Position numbers and translations under genes: made by a program. Source: an uncultured Lentisphaeria bacterium (GTDB lineage Bacteria; Verrucomicrobiota; Lentisphaeria; Victivallales; UBA1829). Taken from it: DNA of 64,000 nt. Below are positions 24,949 through 31,652 of the stretch, piece after piece. Below the pieces are notes generated by a model. The model worked only from the letters and a program-made list of their open reading frames with translations. It made no database searches and was not told the DNA's origin. The stretch spans positions 108,103 through 172,102 of the forward strand of contig CAJKAR010000004.1 in the NCBI GenBank assembly GCA_905197955.1, written 5' to 3'. Positions within the stretch are counted from its first letter, which is position 1, and each line of letters begins with the position of its first letter.

Positions 24949-26208
24949 TACGGATTTCTGTCGAAGACAGAGCTTCATCAGAAAAGCGTAATCTTCGCCC
25001 TTCATGAGATTCCAGACGGCCGATTTCGTGCTTCGCCGGGTAAAGAGCTTTGATCGCAGAAAACCGTGATCTGTCAGGATCAGAGCTTTTGTAACATCCT
25101 CTTCCGTAATCAGAAAGTCCCCCCGCCGGCCCGCCAGTACTGAAGCGAGAACCATAACAACCGGAAAAGTCATCAGCAGATACGCCATTCCGTATTCAAA
25201 AGTCAGTCCGAGCGCAGGAGATCCGCAGAAATGCATGGACTCCAGACGCCCCCGCAGAAAACGGAAATACGGCTCCAGCGCATTCTCCTTGCGACGACAG
25301 CGGCAGAGAAGAATAAACAACTCTCCGGCTCTCACATCCAAATTCAGCAGAGAACGCTTCAGCGTCCCCTTCCCGAGCAGAAAACGCAACGCGGCAAACG
25401 CCATCGGGAAATGCTCCGCCAGCGTTGCACGGCTGTCATCCCGCAGGAAACACCAGATCAGGTAGCGGAATCTCACAAGCTGATCCCGCCGGATTTTTTC
25501 CGCATCCTCGACAATGGATGTCAAATGTTCAATGCTTCGCTTGAAAAAGGCAAAGGCATCGGCTTCAAACTCTTCCGCTTCCAGAATATCGGAGGAATTC
25601 TTCCGGATCGAATGAAAAAGCAGCAGGCGCACTGCCGCATAAAAACGGATTTCCGGCATAATGCGGTCATAGAACAGAATTCTCTGATATGCGTGAGCAA
25701 TCGTGTGGAGGCGCTCGACCTCCGGATGAATCCGCCGTGAGTAAAACGCCTCTGCATATTTGCCGCGATATCGGAAAAGTTCCGAAGCAAATGCCATGAT
25801 CGATTTTGAAAGCTCCTTCGGCTGCTCCATCCGGACTCCGCCGGCAACAGCGGGACAATCATAACGAAACGATGCAGAAACAGATCCGTCACGCCACTTG
25901 TATACGTCCATCGGATACAACCGACAGGCCAGTGGCTTGGCATCGAACCCGAATTTCTTATGAATAATGCACAGACCGTCCGAATCCAGAAAAATACAGA
26001 GTTTATTCGTTCTTTTGCGGAGATAGATTCCTCGCAGCGTTTTTTTGAAATACGAGGGAGCCCGACCGCTCCAGTCGCTGAAATCCAATGCGGAAATCCG
26101 CGCAACTTCCGCAGAAGTAACCGGCACCGGCCAGCCGCAGTCACAGCACTTTCCGCAACAAATACAGGCGGAGGACTGTTTTTTATAAAAATGAATTTTT
26201 TCGCTCAT
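24943..26208 (-). CDS. YkgJ-family cysteine-cluster protein
   Basis: 421 aa from ATG 26208. Residues 15-24 hold CICCGKCCDC, the CxxCGxCC signature of the zinc/iron-chelating YkgJ (UPF0153) family, with partner cysteines in CIFLDSDGLCIIHKKFG, LACRLYPMD and RYDCPA. The family unit is usually about 100-150 residues. Here a helical C-terminal extension of some 250 residues follows (MPEIRFYAAVRLLLFHSIRK, EAEEFEADAFAFFKRSIEHL, and a hydrophobic TFEYGMAYLLMTFPVVMVLA). It is coupled to sixA by a 1-nt overlap (TGATG). Function unknown; metal-cluster binding is inferred. Confidence 0.82.
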   Translation of the reverse strand: MSEKIHFYKKQSSACICCGKCCDCGWPVPVTSAEVARISALDFSDWSGRAPSYFKKTLRGIYLRKRTNKLCIFLDSDGLCIIHKKFGFDAKPLACRLYPMDVYKWRDGSVSASFRYDCPAVAGGVRMEQPKELSKSIMAFASELFRYRGKYAEAFYSRRIHPEVERLHTIAHAYQRILFYDRIMPEIRFYAAVRLLLFHSIRKNSSDILEAEEFEADAFAFFKRSIEHLTSIVEDAEKIRRDQLVRFRYLIWCFLRDDSRATLAEHFPMAFAALRFLLGKGTLKRSLLNLDVRAGELFILLCRCRRKENALEPYFRFLRGRLESMHFCGSPALGLTFEYGMAYLLMTFPVVMVLASVLAGRRGDFLITEEDVTKALILTDHGFLRSKLFTRRSTKSAVWNLMKGEDYAFLMKLCLRQKSVS

Positions 26209-26705
26209 CAATCTCGCCGATCCGAAGAAATTCTGCCAAGCAGACGGCAGGAACAATTTCCCGCCTCGCTCCAGGAATCCGTCTCAAGAAGCAATGTAAC
26301 AACCTCGGCGGTCGCCATTCCATGGCAGAATTCACCGAGCAGACGCCCCTCCAGTTCCGAAACCCCTGGATTATGTCCGCAGAACATCGCCTCCCCCACC
26401 GAGTCCGGAAACGCCCGGACCAGACCAAGCAGATCCCCGACTCCCCCTTCATAAATCAGGGAATCCGTGAGAATGCTTTCCGGATCCAGTTTCAACGCCT
26501 CCGCGATCAGCCGCAGGGTATACAAAGCCCTTGGCGCGGGACTGGAAATCAGCAGATCCGGTTTTGCTCCCCGGTTCCGAAGTTCGATTCCCGCTTTTTT
26601 GGCATCCGCAGCACCGCGGGGGGCAAGAGTTCGCTGAAAATCCGATGACACCAGTCCAAACGGTTCCGCCTTGCCGTGACGAATAATGTGTATGGTCTTT
26701 GACAT
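26208..26705 (-). CDS. sixA: Phosphohistidine phosphatase SixA
   Basis: 165 aa. A histidine-phosphatase (phosphoglycerate mutase-like) fold: catalytic RHG in HIIRHGKAEPFG (residues 6-17), LAPRGAADAKKAG, LLISSPAPRALYTLRLIAEA and CGHNPGVSELEGRL with the second catalytic His. SixA removes phosphate from phosphohistidine of phosphorelay or PTS proteins. ATG 26705 has GAGGT upstream, and the stop overlaps the start of the YkgJ-type gene. Promoter at 26735-26763, back to back with that of the reductase gene. Confidence 0.88.
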   Translation of the reverse strand: MSKTIHIIRHGKAEPFGLVSSDFQRTLAPRGAADAKKAGIELRNRGAKPDLLISSPAPRALYTLRLIAEALKLDPESILTDSLIYEGGVGDLLGLVRAFPDSVGEAMFCGHNPGVSELEGRLLGEFCHGMATAEVVTLLLETDSWSEAGNCSCRLLGRISSDRRD

Positions 26706-26734
26706 CTCTGCAACCTCAGTGATTTGATCTCCTT

Positions 26735-26763
26735 AATATAGTCCGAAATCGGAATGAATTCAA
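26735..26763 (-). promoter_or_regulatory. Promoter of sixA operon
   Basis: Minus strand TTGAAT, 17-bp spacer, TATATT, 29 nt before ATG 26705. Confidence 0.65.
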
Positions 26764-26772
26764 AAAAATATG

Positions 26773-26800
26773 TTGTAAAAAGCGTTTTTCCTGATATATT
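26773..26800 (+). promoter_or_regulatory. Promoter of the sulfite/nitrite reductase gene
   Basis: TTGTAA, 16-bp spacer, TATATT; ATG at 26839 after AAGGAA. Only 9 bp separate its -35 from that of the divergent sixA promoter, so a regulator bound here could affect both. Confidence 0.65.
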
Positions 26801-26838
26801 TTCCCAACGACACAATTTGAAAGGGAAGGAACAGAGCA

Positions 26839-28332
26839 ATGTACGATTACACAAAGGCAAAAAATGCGCTTGCCGAATATCTGGCCGGAACAAAAAAAGC
26901 AGCGGAGATCAAAGGTTTCTTCTCTCCGTATGGAATCTATCAGCAGAAAAATGATCTTTTCATGATGCGTCTCCGCATCAACGGCGGCAGACTCTCTCTG
27001 GAAAATCTGCGGAAAGTGATCCGGATCGCCAAAGCAAGCGAAGCGGTCTATCTGCATCTGACCACACGGCAGGATATTCAGCTTCATGATGTTCCCCCGA
27101 CAAAAATTGCTCCGATCATGGATCTCTGCGGAGAAGAAGGTCTACCCTTCCGCGGAGGCGGTGGCGACACCTTCCGCAACATCCTTACCTCAGCCCTCAG
27201 CGGACTGCGCAAAGAATCCGTTTTCGATGTGATTCCTTATGCGGATGAACTGAAAAAGTACATTTTCTCCATCGACAAGGCCTTTGAACTTCCCCGGAAA
27301 ATCAAGATCGGACTCTTCGATGCTCCGCAGGATGAACACTTCGCACGGGTGCAGGATCTCGGTTTCCTGGCAGTTATGAAGGATGGCGTCAAAGGATTCA
27401 AAGTCTGGGGCGGTGGCGGAATCGGACGTAACAGCGCGGAAGGTGTGCTGCTCTTCGATTTTCTGCCGGCTGTCGATCTGGCTAAAGCGGCAAAGGCGAT
27501 GATTGATCTTTTCTCGGAACATGGAAATCGTCAGAACCGGGCTGTCGCACGTATCCGCTACATTGTAAAGAATCTCGGAAAAGAGGAATTCACTTCGCTC
27601 TATCGTTCCTACTTTGAAAAAGCCGATGCGCCGGTCACAGTCCCGGTTCCGGAAAAAGCGCCTGAGCGGATTCTTCCCAAAAGTTTCAGTGCCCATTTGA
27701 ATCCGGGGCTCGACGACTGGAAGCGCCTGAACACCCGTCCCGCACTCCAGGAAGGCAACTCCCTGGTTCATATCCGGATCCCGTGGGGAAATCTGAAATG
27801 CAAGGATCTTGAAGCGATTGCATGGATCATGGAAAAATATTCGCTTGCCGAACTTCGTCTGACTCCGGATCGCAACTTCTATTTCATCGATTTCCCGACA
27901 GATGCCCTCCCTGCCCTCTATGACGACCTTCTGAAACTCCTGCCCCGGATTGATACCACGTTGAAATCCTTTGTCGGACAGGTTGTCACCTGCATCGGCT
28001 GTACCGTGTGCAAGATCGGTATTCTGAATTCGCCGGAACTGGGCGAACGTGTCGGGAAAAAGCTGGACGAGTATTTCAAAGACAAGCCGGAAGAAAAAAT
28101 CCGTCTGGCTGATGAAATCCTCGGCAAAATCAAAATTTCCGGCTGTCCCAGCTGCTGCACCGCTCATCCTGCGGCAGACATCGGTCTGAACGGTCTGCTC
28201 AGAGGCGGAGCAAAAGTATGGCAGTTCTATCTGCGGAAACAACCCGGACAAATCCTCGGAGAACCCGAAACGGAACCGACTCCGGATGATCAGGCAGCAG
28301 AAAAGATCCTCTCCCTGCTCAATCTGAACTAA
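26839..28332 (+). CDS. Siroheme/4Fe-4S sulfite or nitrite reductase
   Basis: 497 aa. Two ferredoxin-like half domains alternate with two siroheme-binding repeats, as in NirA/CysI-type enzymes: YLHLTTRQDIQLHDV, FRGGGGDTFRNILTS, VWGGGGIGRNSAEG, ELRLTPDRNFYF. The cluster and siroheme cysteines are C385-x5-C391 (TCIGCTVC) and C436-x3-C440 (GCPSCC); two extra cysteines, C388 and C439, lie in these motifs. It reduces sulfite to sulfide or nitrite to ammonia with six electrons. The nearby Rrf2 regulator and DsrE-like protein favour sulfur. Ferredoxin rather than NADPH is the likely donor, as no flavoprotein subunit gene is present. Confidence 0.88.
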   Translation: MYDYTKAKNALAEYLAGTKKAAEIKGFFSPYGIYQQKNDLFMMRLRINGGRLSLENLRKVIRIAKASEAVYLHLTTRQDIQLHDVPPTKIAPIMDLCGEEGLPFRGGGGDTFRNILTSALSGLRKESVFDVIPYADELKKYIFSIDKAFELPRKIKIGLFDAPQDEHFARVQDLGFLAVMKDGVKGFKVWGGGGIGRNSAEGVLLFDFLPAVDLAKAAKAMIDLFSEHGNRQNRAVARIRYIVKNLGKEEFTSLYRSYFEKADAPVTVPVPEKAPERILPKSFSAHLNPGLDDWKRLNTRPALQEGNSLVHIRIPWGNLKCKDLEAIAWIMEKYSLAELRLTPDRNFYFIDFPTDALPALYDDLLKLLPRIDTTLKSFVGQVVTCIGCTVCKIGILNSPELGERVGKKLDEYFKDKPEEKIRLADEILGKIKISGCPSCCTAHPAADIGLNGLLRGGAKVWQFYLRKQPGQILGEPETEPTPDDQAAEKILSLLNLN

Positions 28333-28343
28333 ATTCAGTCAAT

Positions 28344-28391
28344 AAAAAAACTGCTGTGCATTCTGTGGAGAAACTCCCGATGCACAGCAGT
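28344..28391 (-). terminator. Intrinsic terminator of the Rrf2 gene
   Basis: CTGCTGTGCAT and ATGCACAGCAG pair over 11 bp. On the minus strand a T7 run follows, so it ends the Rrf2 transcript; on the plus strand the T-run is displaced, so it may also weakly end the reductase mRNA. Confidence 0.8.
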
Positions 28392-28439
28392 AAAAATCAG
28401 ACTTTTTTCAAAACAAAATCCAATAAAACAGCGATTCCG

Positions 28440-28880
28440 TCAGATGCAGTAATCCATAAAATCCGCAGTGTTGCGTCTGGACTGGTCAACAATATCCTGA
28501 AGAGTCACCTTGGCCAGACTGTCCCGAATCTCCGTATTCAGCCGAGTCCAGATATCCCGTGCGGCACAGAGATCCTGTCGAGTACAGCAGCGCGGAGATT
28601 CGACACAATCGACGATGGCAACCGGACCTTCCATAACTTCCACCACATCAAGCAGAGTCAGATATTTCGGAGTTCTTGCCAGTTTGTATCCGCCTTTTGC
28701 TCCACGGATGGATTTCACCATTCCCGCTTTCCGCAGTTCGATAATCAGGCGGCTGATATATTTTTCGGAGATATTCTGAGATTCCGCGATATCGCGGATC
28801 ATGCGCGGGGAACCGCTTTCATGCAGGGCCAGATCCAGCAGAATCCGAAGGCCGTATCTGCCTTTTGTTGAAATTTTCAT
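28440..28880 (-). CDS. Rrf2-family transcriptional regulator
   Basis: 146 aa. Winged-helix Rrf2 pattern: MKISTKGRYGLRILLDLALH, RDIAESQNISEKYISRLI recognition helix, GMVKSIRGAKGGYKLAR wing. Three or four cysteines in DCVESPRCCTRQDLCAARDIW sit where IscR-type proteins bind a 2Fe-2S cluster, so Fe-S or redox sensing is possible. CymR-like members control sulfur metabolism. The gene converges on the sulfite/nitrite reductase gene, which is the obvious target candidate. No separate promoter is visible between it and the tRNA terminator upstream. Confidence 0.9.
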   Translation of the reverse strand: MKISTKGRYGLRILLDLALHESGSPRMIRDIAESQNISEKYISRLIIELRKAGMVKSIRGAKGGYKLARTPKYLTLLDVVEVMEGPVAIVDCVESPRCCTRQDLCAARDIWTRLNTEIRDSLAKVTLQDIVDQSRRNTADFMDYCI

Positions 28881-28915
28881 TTTTCACTCACTTCCGTCTT
28901 TCTCAGCCCTCGGGC

Positions 28916-28946
28916 AAAAAAAAGACTCGCGGTTTTTCCGCAAGTC
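28916..28946 (-). terminator. Intrinsic terminator after the tRNA gene
   Basis: Minus strand GACTTGCGG pairs with CCGCGAGTC (one G-U) around five A, followed by eight T. It lies 18 nt beyond the tRNA 3' end. Confidence 0.85.
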
Positions 28947-28964
28947 CTTGAATAAAAACAGACA

Positions 28965-29041
28965 TGGTGGGACCTGCCGGGCTTGAACCAGCGACCCGGT
29001 GATTATGAGTCACCCGCTCTAACCGACTGAGCTAAGGTCCC
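28965..29041 (-). tRNA. tRNA with CAU anticodon, probably tRNA-Ile2 (lysidine)
   Basis: 77 nt including encoded CCA. Acceptor arms GGGACCT/AGGTCCC, D-arm with GCTC/GAGC, anticodon stem GGTGA/TCACC with loop CTCATAA (anticodon at 29005-29007), T-arm with GGTTCAAG. The anticodon reads CAU. The acceptor-side, anticodon-arm and T-arm sequence (GGTCGCTGGTTCAAG, GACTCATAATC) looks more like tRNA-Ile2, whose C34 is modified by TilS, than like elongator Met; this identity is inference. It has its own promoter and terminator. Confidence 0.92.
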
Positions 29042-29080
29042 GCTGAAAAAACGGAATCCGTTACAGACTCCGATGCTTGT

Positions 29081-29108
29081 ACTATACATGAACTATTCCG
29101 GAACGCAA
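29081..29108 (-). promoter_or_regulatory. Promoter of the tRNA gene
   Basis: Minus strand TTGCGT, 16-bp spacer, TATAGT, 39 nt upstream of the tRNA 5' end. Confidence 0.65.
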
Positions 29109-29145
29109 GTCCCGGAAGGGATTTTTTCTGCGATTCCCGGAAAAA

Positions 29146-29493
29146 TCATGGCTTTACATACGCAAAACCTTCCGACTGAAGACGGACAAGTTCAACGATT
29201 CCCGCAGGAACAAAACGTCCACCGGAGATTTTATCTTCCTCCTTCAGCTGATTTGCTTCCCAGGCATGACGGCACAGCAGAAGCGTCACATGTACCGATT
29301 TCAGCAGACCGGCTACTTCCGCTGCACAGGCCGAATTCTGCTGAAAATACTTCACGGCGGGCCCGTTTACCAGAATTACAATTTTGAAATTACCGTCCGG
29401 AAGAGCCGCAAGATAATTTCTGGCATACCCAAGCGCTGCGTTCAGAGAAAATTCATCCTCGCGATTCAAATGCAGAAGTAAATTGTAACACAT
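29146..29493 (-). CDS. DsrE/DsrF-like small protein
   Basis: 115 aa. The sequence follows the DsrE fold: MCYNLLLHLNREDEFSLNAALGY start, central FKIVILVNGPAVKYF strand-loop, VHVTLLLCRHAWEANQL, and a C-terminal VPAGIVELVRLQSEGFAYV. DsrE-type proteins carry or relay sulfur in sulfur oxidation or tRNA thiolation; single-domain cytosolic members are common next to redox genes. A cysteine is present at the usual position in LLLCRHAW. The gene lies between a terminator hairpin upstream and the tRNA downstream. With the reductase and Rrf2 regulator it hints at a sulfur locus. Confidence 0.82.
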   Translation of the reverse strand: MCYNLLLHLNREDEFSLNAALGYARNYLAALPDGNFKIVILVNGPAVKYFQQNSACAAEVAGLLKSVHVTLLLCRHAWEANQLKEEDKISGGRFVPAGIVELVRLQSEGFAYVKP

Positions 29494-29513
29494 ATCTCAG
29501 CCTTTCGTAAAAA

Positions 29514-29562
29514 TAAAAAAGTCTGAAAAGACATGCTGAACGAGGACACATCTTTTCAGACT
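29514..29562 (-). terminator. Terminator upstream of the DsrE-like gene
   Basis: AGTCTGAAAAGA pairs with TCTTTTCAGACT over 12 bp around a 19-nt loop, followed on the minus strand by six T, ATTTTT. It ends 21 nt before the DsrE-like start, so it could also act as an attenuator for that gene. Confidence 0.75.
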
Positions 29563-29593
29563 CAAATTCAATAAGAGAAAGTTCCTTTTTCCC

Positions 29594-29646
29594 AAAAAAA
29601 CAAGCGGAACAGCCATGCACATGTCAGGCAGTACTGGTTGTTCCGC
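29594..29646 (-). terminator. Second minus-strand terminator
   Basis: GCGGAACA and TGTTCCGC pair over 8 bp around a 27-nt loop, then TTG and seven T on the minus strand. It lies about 30 nt before the next terminator, so an RNA made from the structured stretch would meet two stops in a row. Confidence 0.65.
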
Positions 29647-29684
29647 GGCAAAAATCCAAAAACTGTACTCGGAGAAACAAGTTC

Positions 29685-30071
29685 TCACAGAGTAAAGATT
29701 CCAAGATTTGCCTGTGCCGCCGCCCTTCCCTTGTTCAGAAAAGAACCGGACACATTGCGGAATCCGCGGACAACGACTTTTTTCAAAGCCGCAGCCGCCT
29801 TTTTCACCGGTCTCGCGAAAGGAGACTCAATGAAAAAAGATTTACAATGAGCATAACAGGATTCAAGTGAGGAAACAACCCGGAAAACAAAGCTCTCGTG
29901 CCAAAAAGACATCGTATCCCGAATACTCAGATGAATCGCAGAAAGGTCAGAATTTGAAGTTCTGACGAACTCCAGATTCTGACTCTCATCGTCGCAAAAA
30001 GCACCGAGAGTCCATGAGAAGGAATTCTCATGGAAATATTCTGTGGAAAATGTGATAGCAGTATCCGTCAT
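29685..30071 (-). CDS. Doubtful 128-aa ORF
   Basis: An ATG frame open for 128 codons with stop at 29685. Against coding: no clear ribosome-binding site, codon use richer in TCT, CTT, GCT and ACT than neighbours, and it spans three hairpins. For coding: length, and a plausible basic C-terminal part (PVKKAAAALKKVVVRGF, then NKGRAAAQANLGIFTL). No family recognised. Confidence 0.25.
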   Translation of the reverse strand: MTDTAITFSTEYFHENSFSWTLGAFCDDESQNLEFVRTSNSDLSAIHLSIRDTMSFWHESFVFRVVSSLESCYAHCKSFFIESPFARPVKKAAAALKKVVVRGFRNVSGSFLNKGRAAAQANLGIFTL

Positions 30072-30120
30072 TCCAGCATCCCGGCAGAGTTTTTTTTGCG
30101 GCGAATCCTCAAAGAGGCTC

Positions 30121-30366
30121 TTACTTCTTGGCGTTTTCGTTTTTCTGAAGCACGCCGGCCTCAAGCAGCTTGTCGATGAGCTGCTGCATGGAGTTGAATG
30201 CGGCAAGGAATCCGTTCGGGGGCATAATCACGCGGATTGTTCCCTGGGGAACCGGAGCTTTGCCGTCTTCCGTGGGCTGAAGTGTGACAAAGTCGAATCT
30301 GACCATGCCGCCCGCGAAGTGGATCTGACCGATGCCGTCTGCGAAGATTTCTTTCTTTTCGTTCAT
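30121..30366 (-). CDS. Small conserved-looking protein (81 aa), DUF3467-like
   Basis: 81 aa with its own promoter (30427-30455) and AAAGG 8 nt before ATG 30366. The body reads ADGIGQIHFAGGMVRFDFV, then PQGTIRVIMPPNGFLAAFNS and a C-terminal helix. The pattern of a short beta sheet followed by VIMPPNGFLAAF resembles DUF3467 proteins, whose function is unknown; this match is tentative. No signal peptide and no cysteines. It is monocistronic unless transcription runs into the structured stretch downstream. Confidence 0.75.
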   Translation of the reverse strand: MNEKKEIFADGIGQIHFAGGMVRFDFVTLQPTEDGKAPVPQGTIRVIMPPNGFLAAFNSMQQLIDKLLEAGVLQKNENAKK

Positions 30367-30426
30367 TTCAAGAACCTTTCTCTTTTCTTATTGTTCTTTT
30401 TCATCCACCATGGATTTTGAAAAGTT

Positions 30427-30455
30427 ACTATAAATAAGGAATGGCGCGATTTCAA
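30427..30455 (-). promoter_or_regulatory. Promoter of the 81-aa gene
   Basis: Minus strand TTGAAA, 17-bp spacer, TATAGT, about 60 nt before ATG 30366. Confidence 0.6.
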
Positions 30456-30528
30456 GTCATTTTTTGGAAATAATGATAAAAAAAACGGATTCCGCTTGTT
30501 TTGCATTTTATCCCAACGGGAAATCCCG

Positions 30529-31461
30529 TCATGGCTCCACCATTTTTCCGCCGATGGGAATGTAGACCGATGGCGTGTACAGACTTGCGGAGGTCAGATG
30601 CGGATCCACCTGATCGTCAAAGAAAATATGCGGTTTCAGAATGGAAAGAATGCGCCCCTTGTCCATTCCGCCGAGGAAAAAGGTTTGATCGACCGTGATG
30701 TTCCATGCACGCAGAGTTGTCACCATCCGCTCGTGAGCGGGAGCGCTCCTGGCGGAGACGATCGATGTCTTCAGATGACGTCTGTACGACGGATCAAGAG
30801 CGATTCTTTCATCCTCAAGTTTATGAAGCTTCGCAAGTTTTGCAAACAGATCTGCGAGAGGTCCCGGACTGTGCGGGATCGACGCCTTGGCCTTCTCCTG
30901 CGCGTAGAACTGATCGATGCCGGAATGCTTGTAGACGGATTCCGCACTGTCATCGGCGATCACTCCATCAAAGTCGAATGCGATTCGGAGTTCATCATCG
31001 CCGTCCTCATCTTCCGCCGTACTTTTGAGCACCTGTCCGGCGGCATAACCTTCCGCGTTTGCCCTGCGCACATCGGCCGCGTTCGCAGAAAGAAACAATG
31101 AGACATTGTAAGCAGGAATGTATTTAAACGGAGAGTCGCCGGTCGTGAATGCGGCCCGGACAATTTCCAGCTTGTAGTGCTGAATCGAATTGAACACCCG
31201 CAGTCCGGTATCCGGATCGTTATGGCTGAGCAGAACCACTTCGACCGGCTGGGTCTCCGGATGAAATCGATTCAATGCCAGAAGCCGCTTTACAAACGGG
31301 AAAGCAACCCCTTTTTTCAGGATGTCTCGCTGATGTTCCAGCTGATATGCCCGATAAGCTGCCAGTCCATCCCTGCGGAAAATTTCATCGGCCTCATCCA
31401 GTTCAAACAGAGCGCTGGAAGCGACTCCGATCACCAGTTTGTCTTCGATTTGATATGCCAT
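30529..31461 (-). CDS. Cytosolic 5'-nucleotidase (type I-like)
   Basis: 310 aa. Resembles the cN-I 5'-nucleotidase family also found in bacteria: VIGVASSALFELDEADEIF start, GVAFPFVKRLLALN, EVVLLSHNDPDTGLRVFNSI, FKYIPAYNVSLFLSAN, and the HAD-type motif FDFDGVIADDSAESVY at about residues 162-177. A late FFLGGMDKGRIL and HIFFDDQ complete the HAD-like active site. It dephosphorylates nucleoside monophosphates. It is a single gene, divergent from the U32 gene, with no nucleotide-metabolism neighbours. Confidence 0.88.
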   Translation of the reverse strand: MAYQIEDKLVIGVASSALFELDEADEIFRRDGLAAYRAYQLEHQRDILKKGVAFPFVKRLLALNRFHPETQPVEVVLLSHNDPDTGLRVFNSIQHYKLEIVRAAFTTGDSPFKYIPAYNVSLFLSANAADVRRANAEGYAAGQVLKSTAEDEDGDDELRIAFDFDGVIADDSAESVYKHSGIDQFYAQEKAKASIPHSPGPLADLFAKLAKLHKLEDERIALDPSYRRHLKTSIVSARSAPAHERMVTTLRAWNITVDQTFFLGGMDKGRILSILKPHIFFDDQVDPHLTSASLYTPSVYIPIGGKMVEP

Positions 31462-31652
31462 AACTCTTCATCCTCACGCTTGATTTTCATACTCTATCAC
31501 AGAAATTCATTTTTTCATCATTTGAATCCATTTTTATCCATATTTTTTTCTGAAATGCCGGAGAACGGGAAAGAACTCTGAAAAAACAGAAGAGAGGATT
31601 GAAAAATTCTTTTCCCATGGTATTTTTCCGGAACCCAATGAAAGGATCATGT

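Larger units (their letters stand above)
29494..30120. other. Structured 0.6-kb stretch of unknown function
   Basis: No confidently coding gene lies here. It contains five inverted repeats: 29520-29562 (12-bp arms), 29604-29646 (8-bp arms), 29946-29966 (7-bp), 29981-30012 (7-bp) and 30012-30033 (9-bp arms with a GGAA loop). The first two look like minus-strand terminators. The last three follow each other almost without gaps. A weak minus-strand promoter (TTGTTT, 17 bp, TATGCT) can be read near 29850-29880. A 128-codon minus-strand frame crosses the region. A structured RNA or a decayed gene are both possible. Confidence 0.45.

Noticed and set aside
29830..29850. Mini-ORF MKKDLQ after a good AAGGAG
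   Set aside because: Six residues only, no attenuator or downstream gene on that strand; probably chance.
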